Shown here: positions 46,527-58,600 of the stretch, piece by piece | Layout: the number at the start of each line of letters is the position of its first letter | Position numbering within the stretch: the first letter of the stretch is position 1 | DNA from: Phallus indusiatus | Taxonomy: Eukaryota > Basidiomycota > Agaricomycetes > Phallales > Phallaceae | Assembly: GCA_027605045.1 (NCBI GenBank) | Contig: JAQFWX010000014.1 | Coordinates: 865,391 to 929,390, forward strand | Reading direction: 5' to 3' | DNA: 64,000 nucleotides | Notes under the pieces: model-generated | The model's database searches: none | What the model was told of the DNA's origin: nothing | The model's input: the letters and a program-made list of their open reading frames with translations, nothing else | Position numbers and translations under genes: made by a program

Positions 46527-48182
46527 TTACTCCGAATCACCAAAATCTGAATCCTGTTCGAATTCACTATAGTGGTACGGTGCTGCCAACTCATCGTCTG
46601 TAGACGCAAAAAAAGATCTGATGTTTTGAGCAAACGTATAGTGGGCCCAGGCTTCAGGTGAATCGTGCAATGTCCCTCGTCGCCTTGCGGCTACAGCGCG
46701 AATATTTAAGATTAAGGCTTAAGCGACTACTCTGAAATTGGATGAATACAAAACAAAACAAGTATACATCTTGATTAGCTTCACTCACCGTAACTGAAAA
46801 GCTGGCGTAAGACCATCTGAAGTTGCGTTCACATATGATTATAAGACTAGTAAGCGGGGTCTGCCAAAAACTCACAGTAAATTGGGCAGGCTGAAAGGAC
46901 CATCCAACCACGATGGCTGGACGATAACAACAAGTAAACCACCTACTAAAGTTGGTAAGATTTTCTGAGAGTAAAATAAGATCACGTACATAAATTAACA
47001 AAGTAGCTCCATAGGCCATCTCGGATTAGAATGGACCCAAGATCATTGCCCCTTAAACCCTTCAGCTTCAAATCACGAAATATGTTTATCATTATAAGAA
47101 TGACCAAGAATGCTTGATATATTACTTCTGGTAGCCTTAATATCATTTTCAGTGTATCCCCATAAATTGCGAAAATATATAGTAATCACTACATACGCAA
47201 AACGGGTTATTGCAGAACTCACCCAGACAAAAATATTGAGTGAATTCGAGCCATAAGTGAAGGGGTTCTGAAGTGATGCTGCGAATACTATAAGGATAAG
47301 GATCTACACAATCAGTACAGTGATGCTAAATAATCTGCTCACTGAGAAACAGCTCTTCGAAGAAAGTGAATTTGAAATAGAGAACAAGCGACAAAATGAG
47401 TTCGCAGATGAGTAGGGCGATTAGGAACCATGAGAGTAGTTTTGAACCTTGATACAATGCAACAACTGGCACCATTGAGTCAGATCCTCCCCCAAACGTA
47501 AGTCCCTCGTTTTGACTTACTTCTTCTCACGAAAAGTACTTCAGTGCAACCTAATACGACAAACCACGGAACAGTATATAGCATATTGAAGGTTATGATG
47601 AAGCGCTGAATAGAGAAGCCGCCTGTCTCGGTATCGGGGCTGAATTCACAATTACCCCCTACAGCGCCGTTGAACTTAAACACTAAGCAAAAAAAGTGGA
47701 CCGGGGCTTCCCAAAATTGGGGGAGTAATAAACAGAGTCTTAATTAACGATCAGTATATATGCAATGAACCATCATACACATTTACGTACATGTTCACAA
47801 TGAGAGGCAAATAACGCGTGATTATATAAAATAGGGTGGTCCAATTAAATCTCCCATGATATCTGGCAACTTCAAGCTCTATCGAGATGATACGCCGATA
47901 AAAGGAGCTTACGACCATATGTATGATTTCTATGCTCTGGTTTAAACCACAGGAAAACAATATTCATCATTTCATAACATACCTCTTCGGGTAAAGTGAG
48001 GAAAATATCATAAAGCAATAAAGTAATAGTCATAGCTATACACACTGTGTCACGATGTCAGCTGAAACGATGATAAATATCCTCCCACTTAGGTTAAGAA
48101 ATCCAGTCCTATTGACAAATGTCGAAGAACTGAAAGAGAAAGGAAACCTGACCGCTACGTGTGTCGGGTATAAGGTAACCAT
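46527..48182 (-). CDS. DUF6533-type membrane protein, array copy 10
   Basis: The last full member. The start at 48182 gives MVTLYPTHVAVRFPFSFSSS. MTITLLLYDIFLTLPEE and GRFNWTTLFYIITRYLPLIV make the DUF6533 domain, with EE in place of the usual RE. The loop is cysteine-containing (FNGAVGGNCEFSPDTETGG) and leads to WFVVLGCTEVLFVRRS. The tail EFEQDSDFGDSE ends at 46527. The tail and N-terminus are nearest to copies 6 and 9. The exon around 47040-47120 (conserved membrane segment) reads with more changes than in the others, so slight decay is possible. Confidence 0.8.
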
Positions 48183-50501
48183 AATAAGATGAGAAAAGTC
48201 GACGGTGAGTCAAACGTAACTATCAAAGGTTTAGATCTATAGAACGGGTCGTTGTGAGAGATGTACATTATGATATGCTAATCCATCCTACCTTTAAATA
48301 TTAAGGCAGACAAGATACCACGGTCGTGTCTCCTTTGGGCGAGGCTGATGGACATATGCATAAATAAGCCAAATACCCATACTACGCGACCAGATAAAGA
48401 ATGAGACGATGTTTGAAATGACACCACATCATAATCATAAACTATCATCAAAAAAGAAGATTGGATGACGATTCCTTTGTTTTATCTTTGCTTTGGAATT
48501 ATTATAATAGCTGTTTTGTTCTCAGATGAATCTGAATATAAACTTGTAACCATGCGTAAGGTGGGTGAATCAGAGCAATGTCGTAACCGAGACGCCGGTG
48601 TCGACGGTGACTTGGTAGGTTGGGGGACTCGAATCAGAACAGCATCTGTAATTTCGCTAAAGAAGCGTCTTAAAAAGACTTGTCACCTTCAGAAAGCCAT
48701 CATCATAACATAATAGCTTCCCCATTTCGTAGCTTCGAGTGCAAGAATTTCCAACGCTCAATTGAGCCCTACGAACTTGAAGTCCCGGAACAACCTAACC
48801 TGAGGTAGGTCTGACGAACGCTAATTAACGGTGCAAGACAATAAGTTTCGATGGATGTATCGGCTGTCCGATTGACACAGCGCTGTACAAGCTGAGGGGA
48901 TGGATGCAATTATTGGAAGGTAGCCCTGGCAAATCGAGCAAACCGCGATATTTGCACCGCTCCACAAGGGTCTGTCGTTAAGTTTCGTTGAGCTCTGCCT
49001 CGTATTGATTTAGTGATCATAAAACTTCCTACCTTCATGCGAGTAACTAGTCTCCTCGTACTCCAAGGGCTGCTTGGTACCGCTTTCCGTCATAACGTTC
49101 GAGCGCCTGGGTCTACATAAATTGCCGTGAAAAGACACCTACAATCCGTTCAGAATCTTTACCTCTATCTCAGAGGATAAACTCAGTTAGAACTCACTGC
49201 GCTTGCTTGCTTGCCAACTTTGATCTGATAGGACTAATCCAATTACTATTGATGATAAGGATGTTTTCACAAATGTTTTTTTCTATAGTCACCGATGATT
49301 GACTCTGTCGGATTATTGAATCCCCCCGTCACCGATACTAAGGCTTGTTAGGACATAAACCGCGTCCATAACCAAAGTGTACCGGGCGGTTGTGGCGAGA
49401 TATACATGAGGCTTCAGATGAGGACCCAAAAGGGGCGGGACCGTCATAGAACTTGAAGCCGGGAATCAAAAACCACAGGACCTCAAAAGCCTCACAGTCG
49501 TCATTGTCTCTGAAACAGGGGTTGAATCTAAATACCGAGATGAATGTAGATATATCGAAAAAGCGTGCAACAACTATCTTTCCAAAAATGTTAAAAATGA
49601 AAAAAAAAATCTAAATTCACCACTCACCTTACTCTTACATAACGGTGAAGCTATTGAGTATTTCTCCATGAAGTTTCGAAAAAGTTTGCCGGGGGTACTT
49701 TTTTTCCGAGTCCGTCGGTATATGACGTAACGCATAACGCGATGAAATTCTTGTCCATTAAACCTTGACGCTAAGAGGAAACCTAAATGCATTCCTGGAG
49801 GTTTGGGTATTCTATCATGAAAGTTAATATCTGTTAATATGCAGAGGTCCAGGTGATATTAATGAAAAGAGTCTATGTAAAGCGGAGGAGATCTAGAGTG
49901 GTCATAGTAACGCGCCATTTGCCAGCCGTTTGTAAAAAGAAATAAGAAAACAAAACACCAAAAGCCCGGTGTTCATTAATTATCCATCCTGGAATGCAAG
50001 CTTTATATACGACTCGAAATGAAGCCGCATTATGATATTTCAACAAGCTTGAAATGTTCGGAGATGGAAGTCGAACGTTGCTATTAGAACGGCGATAGTT
50101 TCGGAGTTTAATTGAGGTGCTTCCGCTCAACTCCCGCTAACGACGAAACCTGCGTTCCATTTTTACTGTTCCAGCGCGTCTCATCATTTTTGGGCAACGG
50201 AACGAAACAAGTGATGTACTCAATTCGTGTATATTTTTTTTCTATTACATATATGTATATGACAGTGCGACCCGAATGTATGTTGTATGTATGATGATAC
50301 AGACTTGCAAAAAGAAAAAAAAAGTGGTGAGATTGGTTTATGAGTAACATCGTGTGTGGTTCAATTTTATGAGATTTCAAAGGTTCTATATCTGTAATGA
50401 AATATTTGTGAAGATTCAGATTGTTCGAGGAACACCAGTGAACAATATGTCGTTCGTATCAAGCGTCGACTGGGAGATCATCATAACTGAAAAGTATTCT
50501 T
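48183..50501. other. Right flank of the array, no gene seen
   Basis: 48580-48700 is the spacer block also found upstream of copies 6 and 9. After about 48900 repeats fade out. Open frames of 60-90 codons on either strand (for example 49574-49792, 50108-50380) show no motif. This marks the end of the array. Confidence 0.45.
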
Positions 50502-51531
50502 TCAGTCAGCGCAGAAGCGGGTGTAGAAAATTGCGTACAAAACGAGTGCCCTTAGCTCGATACTTTCTCTCTCTGGTGCATCTGGCGGAGTGGTTGGATC
50601 TTTAAACGCAGAGTGAGGAGCCACACGAGCCACATCCGTCCTTGACTCAGCACTAACAAGAAAGAAGATCAATCTTCGTAAATCGACTATGCACAAAGAA
50701 CTCGCGCACCACTTGAACAACACCGCTTCATCCGGAGTCATTCTCCTCAAATAATACCACTTGTGGCCAGGATTATGCGCAACCATATACGACTCTCCAG
50801 TGCTGTTGGGGTACACCAACTTGACAGGAATTAAATCCTTCTCCCAATCCACCGATCTTGAATCACAGATAGCCAAAGGTGTGTCTAATGCGGGGTTGCC
50901 GATGGGTCGCCAGAGGTTGAGAATCTGGAAGCGGTGTTTGAGTAGGTCGTCTGCTATTTCGGGGGCGTGTCTGCGGACGCGGTTGATGGCTGCTTTGGGA
51001 GTCTGGTCGACGTGTACTAGGAATGCCTTTAGGTGATGTGTCAGTGTTTTTATTTTGTCATGACGGATTGCCAGCTTACAGGTTGACGTAGCGTAGTTGT
51101 CTCTTCGTCCACAGAATCACGACGGCGACGAATAGCTAAAGCAACATCAGATAACACCCAACAAGCTCCTAGAAGAACCTATCCTTACTGTGATCAAACA
51201 AAATCACCCTTCGCGCTCCAGTAATATCCTTAATAAGCTGCACACTTTCTGGATAATAGACCCTCCGAATCTCGTCGTCGTCATCAAACCTTGTGCAACT
51301 CGTCTTGCGCTCGATATACTTGAACCCCGCATCGTCGAGTCCAAATTCGGCTTCCTTTCCTCGAATGTTTGTGATAGTATGTTGCACCGGCTTCCGCTCG
51401 ACGTTGGAATTGGGTATACCGAGTTCGGGGTTGAGCTCAACTTCAAGCCATGGTTCACGCCCATCAGTGGGCCATACTGAATACACAAAGTCGGTGGTGA
51501 CTGTATCTGGAGGAGAAGGAGATGTTGACAT
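50502..51531 (-). CDS. CmcJ/GA4-desaturase-like (AsaB-type) protein
   Basis: Four exons are proposed: 51189-51531, 51080-51135, 50710-51026 and 50502-50652, with introns of 53, 53 and 57 nt, giving 288 residues. The spliced protein shows the order typical of this fungal family: an N-terminal domain with TNIRGKEAEFGLDDAGFKY, the mid-segment AFLVHVDQTPKAAINRVRRH followed by FQILNLWRPIGNP, then PLAICDSRSVDWEKDLIPV, HNPGHKWYYLRRMTPDEAVL, FKC and RVAPHSAFKDPTTPPDAPER near the C-terminus. Relatives include the 7alpha-cephem-methoxylase P8-chain-like (CmcJ), GA4 desaturase and AsaB families, which include non-heme iron, 2-oxoglutarate-type oxygenases. The H-x-D pair (HVDQ) and the late H in APHSAF are candidate iron ligands. 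The substrate is unknown, and no other biosynthetic genes are adjacent. Confidence 0.85.
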
Positions 51532-52339
51532 GATTTCAGTGATTATCGGGTTGTCGATGGATGTCAGATGTGGCGGTGTGCGTGTGTGTATGTGTGATAC
51601 CCGTAAGAAAAGGGTTCAGGAGAGAGAGAAAGAGAGAGAGAAAGAGAAAAGTCGTCGTTTTTATAGGTTTCTCGCGAAGAACACGATATAACGTGCCCGC
51701 TAGGCCGGTACGTTATTTTGTCGCACCCCTCTCAGCCCTCTTTCCTCCCGTTACATTCCTATGTAATGTATGTACTGTATGTTCTGTATGCAGTAACACG
51801 AGATTTTTTTTTTTAAGACCGAACGGTACGCGAGAAAAAAAGGAAGGTTAATCACAATTTAGGACGATGTATTCAATACATTTTAATTTGAAAAAAAAAT
51901 TATTATTATTTTACTAAAATAAAAAAAAGGGTTATGCAATGCTGATTATTTAAAAATAGCGAACTTTACTAATTGGACGTTTAATCAAATTAATTGTACA
52001 GGCATGACTAAAAATGCAATATGTATTGGATCTCCCAGGATCTTCCCCTTCCTTCTTCGCCCCTTGCGTTTTTTACATAATTAGCCGGATGGAGGTGGGC
52101 TTGGCGAAGGAGGCCGAATAGAAATTTCAATATACCACTCTGTCCTTCAATAAAAACGACATAGATAAAAAATGAAGGAAAATGAAAACGTTGGAGTGTT
52201 GAATTATGCTTTTTTTTTCACATTAAAATCGAGATGGAACTCTCCGGATCCGCCTACGAGGGTCGTATGAAGTAACTAAAAGTAAAATATTCATTGCTAG
52301 AATGCTCAAGTACATTCTTTCCTTCTCCACAACCTTTCT
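51532..52339. promoter_or_regulatory. Upstream region of the CmcJ-like gene
   Basis: A GAGA-rich stretch (51617-51650) lies about 100 bp before the start codon. Further out it is AT-rich and also contains the 3' end of the neighbouring hexosaminidase gene. No coding feature. Confidence 0.4.
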
Positions 52340-54899
52340 TTACGAATTCAAATTACAGGCTTGTGGACGAAGCGCACACCATTGAGGTTGTAACGCAATA
52401 GCGCTCACCCCTCTTTGCACAAATCTATATCTCGCGTCGTGTAAACGCGGCAACGCCTCCGAGCTATTGAGCGGCGCGCCTGATGGGTGTTGTGTCCCCG
52501 TCCAGAATACTTCTGCGGCTGCTGCTGCGCGAGGCCACACAATCGGGTCTAGATTGGAGGGGTCTGATTGTTCAGTCCATAAGAGTGTTTCTCCTGAAAA
52601 ATGAAAATGTGATATTAGAGAGAGAGAAATAGAGATTTCGAGAAGAAGATGAGGTTTCGCACCGCCTAAAATGAGATTAGTCTGTTCAGGTGTGAGATTC
52701 GCGAGAGGATCGAACGAGTAAATCTAAACAGAATAGATAGTAACTTGGTCAGTTAAACGTGCACACATGCAATGCATTCCGAAATGGGTATTGCTCTTAT
52801 CCCTTACCTTTTGCCACGTTTTGAACGGGTCACACCAGCTATTCGCAATATCATCGCCAATCCATTCGCCTCCTCCACAGTCCTAATTAAAGAAATGGTT
52901 AGTACGTAAAAATGACGAATGGACGGATAGACGGATAATGAATGACGAATGACGAATGGCGAATGACAGATGGCGGAGAAATGTAATCTTAAATTTGTGG
53001 ACATACTACATACCAAGTAGAAAAAATCAGAAGCCGCGTGAATTACCCGGAAACCCTTCTCGACCACGCTAGCAACATCTTGCGAAGATATCCACACCCT
53101 GCATCGGAAAAATAAGAAGAACAAAAAAAATTGATTAAGCCATGTGGTTTGATGTGGTTTTCATTTATTAGAATGACAGGGTCGATATGATGATAATAAA
53201 AGTCCCTGAACAAAAGAAAGAAGAAAAAAAAACAGAAAAAAACTCACATAACGATGGTCTCATTTGACAACGACGTCAAATTGAAATCTAGTACCATCTC
53301 TTCCCACACAATCGGTGTTTTTCCTGCTTTGAGTATCGTTCCATGTGTGGTTTGTACGAATGTGTTCAACGCCTCCTCGAGCGTCTGATTGCTCGTCTGC
53401 AGATCTGCTTGTGTCTCCGCATCATCCGCGTAACAGACGGTATTGACTTCGTCCCCGCCTGTGGAGATGTAGCTGGATGGGAAGGTTGATGTGAGGGACG
53501 TGAATATGGAGGAGGCTAGAGATATGCCGGCTGGGGATGCGAGGCGGAGTTGACCTGACGGTGGTTCTGTGTAATGGTAACTTAGCAACTGGAAGAAGAG
53601 CGGAGGGATTAAGGTGCTAACCATTAGCGAAAGTTGACCAAGGAGAAGCATCTGAGCAGGCTACGACCTCTGGATGAGAGAAAGATATCGAACCGGTGTG
53701 ACCGGGCGTATCGATTTCCTAAACGATCCATCTTAGTAATGTATGTATATCTTCAAATTTAGGTTCATCATTTCTTACGATGACTACATCAATACCTCTC
53801 TTCTCAAATTTATCAATGATTAAACATGTAGGTATGAACATGTCAACAAACCTCGCCTGCGTATGAAATGATATTTTGTATATCCGTTCGGGAGTATACA
53901 TATTCCGAATTGTACGCTCCTTGCGCGGATAATTCAGGGTGAGATTCGATAGTTAGAGGCCAGGATTGGGTGTCAGTCTGTAACACGCTTGCTTCTCACA
54001 TGCACCGCCAAAAAAGTTTTTTTTTTTTGAATACATACCGCATGCCAATGGAAACTGTTCAACTAAAGAGAAAAAAAATCAGAAATAAGCAGATCCGCTC
54101 GTGAAGGCGGCTAAAAAAGATTGCTTACCTTTACCCAGCTCATTGCGTCAAGTGTCCGTAAGATATCGGTGACGGGAAAGCTAGCGTTTGATATGTAAGT
54201 TACCCGTTTTGACGAAATAGGCAAAAACGCGGGGGTGGGGATTCTTGTACGTACAAATTGCGGGCCGTGTCTAGCATGAAACCACGATACGGGTACGCAG
54301 GGGTGTCATTCTCGATTGTCAAGGGTGCCTGTACAGCGTATATTGTGTTTTGTAATTGGTACCATAATTGACCGAATGTCGTTAGGCCTGTAGGTATGTG
54401 TTAACCGTATTAGCTTAAGTAATAGAGACACAGAAAAAGGGGCTAGCTTTCCTCTGAGTAAACCTAAAGTGGAATCCGCAACGATTGTAGCATCGCTCCC
54501 GTCCGCAGGAACTGTCAACGAATAACTTTCACTCCGGGTATCAAGCGGTTCGACTGCCTCTTCAGATACACTCTTTACCGCTCTTTTCCCTGAAAGCTTT
54601 ACAACAAGCTTGGACAATTCAGGTGCTTTAGCAATGGACTGCGCATCGCTTGCACCACGTCCAACGACGAGTCGTTGGAGTTTGTCTTGTTGAATGTACT
54701 GAGTTGTACGTTGGATGGCTTGGGTTAAGTCAGATGGGGGATTAGGAATGGATGAGTGGTCGCTTGTTATCGTGAATTGGGGGGAAAGACGAAGGAAAGA
54801 TGAGCCAGAGTTGAGGTTGGTTGGTATAGGCCAGAGACATGAAGCTGTATGTGTGAGTGCGAGAAAGATGAAAGCGATGGTGGTGAGCAAGACCGCCAT
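52340..54899 (-). CDS. Secreted GH20 beta-N-acetylhexosaminidase
   Basis: A gene of about a dozen exons, starting at 54899 with a signal peptide (MAVLLTTIAFIFLALTHTAS). A GH20 N-terminal domain follows (LWPIPTNLNSGSSFLRLSP; SESYSLTVPADGS). The catalytic barrel contains TTFGQLWYQ, YRGFMLDTARN, SWVKLNSFHWHATDTQSWPL, RGIDVVIEIDTPGHTGS, the catalytic Asp-Glu pair in STGGDEVNT, WEEM, VWISSQDVA and TLLWTEQSDPSNLDP, then WPRAAAAAEVFWTG. It would release terminal GlcNAc/GalNAc from chitin oligomers and glycoconjugates outside the cell. Two tiny exons lie inside the barrel: 54039-54062 (LNSFHWHA) and 53779-53799 (RGIDVVI). The first donor reads GA instead of GT (54450-54451); the alternative donor GTTTAC at 54463 would delete four conserved residues. 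The adjacent permease is divergent. Confidence 0.93.
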
Positions 54900-55623
54900 A
54901 GTTGCTGGCTGGTGAAACGCCTAAAGAACTTGGAAGCGTGACGAATGAATATGCCATTTCATCCTATTTATTCATTCATTTCTTGATTATCTTCGCTGCC
55001 AGCATGCACGGCATGCATTATTATCGTTTTACGCTTCTCCACGTGGATGCACTGTCCGCTGACGATGACCATTACTTCAAGTCGACCTTCCGACTTCGAA
55101 AACTGGGGTCGAGTATCACGCGCTTGTATGGCCGCGTGACACATTTTGTGACTGGCGTGATTGCTTCCGCTCGTTTGCGTGGCACTAGCTGGCGTGCACT
55201 GAGCTGAGAGCTCGCTCCGTGGTCCCCTCATTTCCAAAGGTAATACATATTATTTATTACATCCATGTGCTTAACTTATCTCGTCATTAGGAATGTACAA
55301 GGAAGAAAGTGCTAATGAAAGCACACTAACATACTTACCAATTTGAAATTTATCCACCTACGACGACTCCGTACTAAATATGTTTCGCTATCACACCAAT
55401 CCTAAATTGGAAGAAGCTACTCTAGTCCGTCTGTGCACATCGATATCGATATCATGTGAACGTCACAACCGTGCCAATAGTGGAGTATAAAAAAAGAATC
55501 AAGCCTACCAACTCAGAGACTTCTCTTCGAATTCAGAATAATAAGCGCGATACTAGTCAATCTCTACCCAATCAAACAGTGTCAAACTTCGATATCATCT
55601 CCGTCTTCCTCCTTCTCTTCACA
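54900..55623. promoter_or_regulatory. Divergent promoter region, hexosaminidase/permease
   Basis: A 724-bp region between two start codons on opposite strands. It contains GTATAAAAAAAG (55483) on the permease side, a possible TATA box, and a pyrimidine-rich stretch (55600-55620) just before the permease ATG. Shared regulation is possible but not shown. Confidence 0.45.
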
Positions 55624-58600
55624 ATGAACGCCAGCTCAGACTCTGCATTTGAATTGGGACATAGAATGTCACCACCGGTGACAGTCAAGTCTGAGACTAG
55701 ACAAACGGCAAATGAGAAAGCCCCTAATAATAACGAAGATAGTTCCGATTTGCGCCTGCGAGAACTAGGTTATGCTCCCCAATTCAAGCGGAATTTGTCT
55801 TTCGTAGGAGTTATCAGTCTTAGTTTCTGGTAAACCTTTTATATTATGCATGTACATGGTATTAATATCGCATTAATAGCACCATGGGCATTTTGACTGG
55901 TAAGATAATTAGTAAAAGACATGGCACTGCACCTTCGTTAATTATAGTCACTAGGGATGTCGAGTGCTTTTCAAACGGGGTAAGCTCGCTTAACCATAAT
56001 CATACAATCATATGCCTGAGATCGTATATCGTGCTTCTTAGCCTATTCTCAGGTTTGAATTTCTTCTTCCTTACCAGGAATTAAATAGAATAACATCACC
56101 GATTCTTCGGTAGGAGGTCCTTTGGGTTTATTCTGGGGGTGGAATGTAAGTCACTTCCATAACTTTGTCTTTGTCGCGTTTTTTTTATCATTTACTTAGA
56201 TTTGTTCCATATTTATGTTTCTCGTCGCATTATGTCTAGCCGAGATTTGTAGTGCTCTTCCGACAATGGGTGGTTTGGTACGTATACCGGTCGATTTACG
56301 TGTTATCGGGTGGCTGAGACTCACGGGCTTCCCGGCGTATAATTCAATTTCATTCACTCTACCAATACGTTTTGTTAGTATTATTGGGTTTGTGCTATGA
56401 AACCAGAGTATCCGGCGTTTGGGTGAGGAGAACAGAAAAATTGAAGGCTCCGATATCAATTTTATAATCGACTATTCCATTTCACAGCTTCATAACCGGC
56501 TTGTTATATACTTTTGCGATGATCTTTACCGGGTGTTCTGGGAATCTGAGGTATGTTATTTGTTCCATGCGAGCGATAACTTATATTGAACTTTGTTCTG
56601 TTTGTTTGTCTAAGCACCGCTCTTTACATCGCATCTCTTGCTGAAGTCGGTGCCGGAACAACGTTGTCCAGAAGTGCGTGCAGAAATCAAAACTCTATTT
56701 TTTTGACGTAAAAAAACTCATTAGAAGATTTGAACGTATGGCTTGATAGTCGAGGTAGTTGCTATAGCTTGGGGAATTAACATCCTAAGCGGTGTCATCA
56801 ATACAATTGGCACACGGGCCGTTGGAATAGTATCTAAAATCAATTGTAAGTCGAGTTCAAACGGAACGTCTTATGGTGTTTTAATTGTGTATATGATACA
56901 ATAATTAACTGAACAAATTAGTGTGGTGGACCCTTGGCGGGACTTTTTTTCTGGTAATATCACTGCTGGTGAAAGCACCGCATAAGGTAAGAAAACCGGT
57001 TCTTTCTTTTTAAGTAATATCAAGGAATAGCTCATTGTCATTTTTTTTCACTTTTTGAATCGGACTCTGATGGTGCCTACTCGCTTTACAGAATTCTGCC
57101 CTTTTTGTATTCACCAGTCTCGAAAATTTTACCGGGTGGGATAACAGCGGTTTTGTTGTATTGCTCGGGTTCCTACAGGTTAGTTTAGCCAAAACGTTCG
57201 CCACACGCTTAAACTCCCTGATTTTACTCGTGTAACTCGGTTTTTTCCTGTTCTTTTTTTTTTCTTTTATACTTGTACCGAACCGAGTATTGAATGCTTT
57301 TTGGCAATTTATTTTGACAGGCGGTGTACACCCTTGAAGGATGCGAGACGGCTGCGCAAGGTTTGTGGGCCACCTTTCGGGTATCATGAATATCCTTCAA
57401 ATTCAGCCGTTTCTAACGTCCACTTTTTTCTTTGTCTTTTTTGTCTTCTTTTTTTAAAAAAGTCGCCGAAGAAGCCAAAAACGCTGAGCTTCTAGCTCCG
57501 TTAGCGATAGGTTAGCACTTCCAATTGACTTTTCTCACACCAAAAGGCAAAGATAAGATTCAAAGAGCTGAGATTCTTTTTTTTGATATTATAGTAACGT
57601 CTATCGCAGGAAGCTGGATTATAGGTCTCGCATACATGCTTGCTTTGCTCTTCTCAGTTCAATCCATCGCTTCCGTTCAGTCCACCTCGTTTAGCATTCC
57701 GATCGCTCAATTGTATTTCGATGCCGTGGGACGCGATCTGACGATCGTTAGTTTGGTAATTGTAGGGTGTGCACAGTACGTGTCCTTTTTTTTACGTACA
57801 TCATATACATATGTATTAACTGGCTGAAAAAACATAAAAAAACTATATTTCATATTCCATATTCATATTCGCCTCGTCTCGCTTACTATTTAAGATTCTT
57901 TGCGGCCATAACGTGAGTTTAATAGCGCATGCAAGTACACATCACTGCTAATCTAATTATTACATTTACAAATTTCCCTCTTTTGGATATTTTTTTTCTG
58001 GCTTTTCTCAAGAGCGTGGACCGCTTCGTCTCGGTTGTTTTATGCTTTAGCACGAGATAACGCCCTTCCATTCAAACCAGCATTCATGTCACTTACGTCA
58101 GGGCAAGCACCTTGGCTTGGTGTGTGGATCAGCGTTTTCGTCGGATGTGTAATTTGTTGCGCATATATTGGGTCTCCCGTTGCATGTGAGTTTCATTAAT
58201 TTTCTCAAAACCTAGTTTGTATTGCTAAGGTATGTGTGTATGTACTAATTAGTCAACGCCGTTTTGTCGAGTGAGTTTTATTTTGCGAACTAAAATGGAA
58301 ATTTTTTATGATGTTTTAGATGCGGCTGTGTCCGTGATGTTGTCCTATGCCATGCCCATACTCGTCCGCGCTATTTGGCCCGATAGGCAAGTTTAGGACC
58401 CTCACACTCCTCTCGTTTCCTTTCTCAACATTTCTCAAACCTTCTTCTTTTTTAATGTCAGTTTACACCAGCGTGGTCCGTTCCACTTGGGAAGATATAG
58501 CAGGAGCATCAACATCGCTAGCTTTTTGGTATCTATACGCTACAAGGCTTGTTCACAACATCCTAACCTCAATTTTGATCAGTTCTCCGTGTTTGTATCT

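Noticed and set aside
9241..48000. The array as a CRISPR or satellite repeat
   Set aside because: The repeats are whole multi-exon genes with spacers, not short regular units.
7900..48182. Array members as pheromone receptors (STE3 type) or mating-type locus
   Set aside because: The DUF6533 motif pattern differs from STE3 receptors, and no homeodomain or pheromone precursor gene is visible.
49574..50380. Short minus frames in the right flank of the array
   Set aside because: Low complexity or motif-free, and no splice continuity between them.
53719..53901. 60-codon minus frame within the GH20 gene as a separate small gene
   Set aside because: It runs through two introns; splicing at GTTTGT and GTAAGA restores the canonical RGIDVVIEIDTPGHT.
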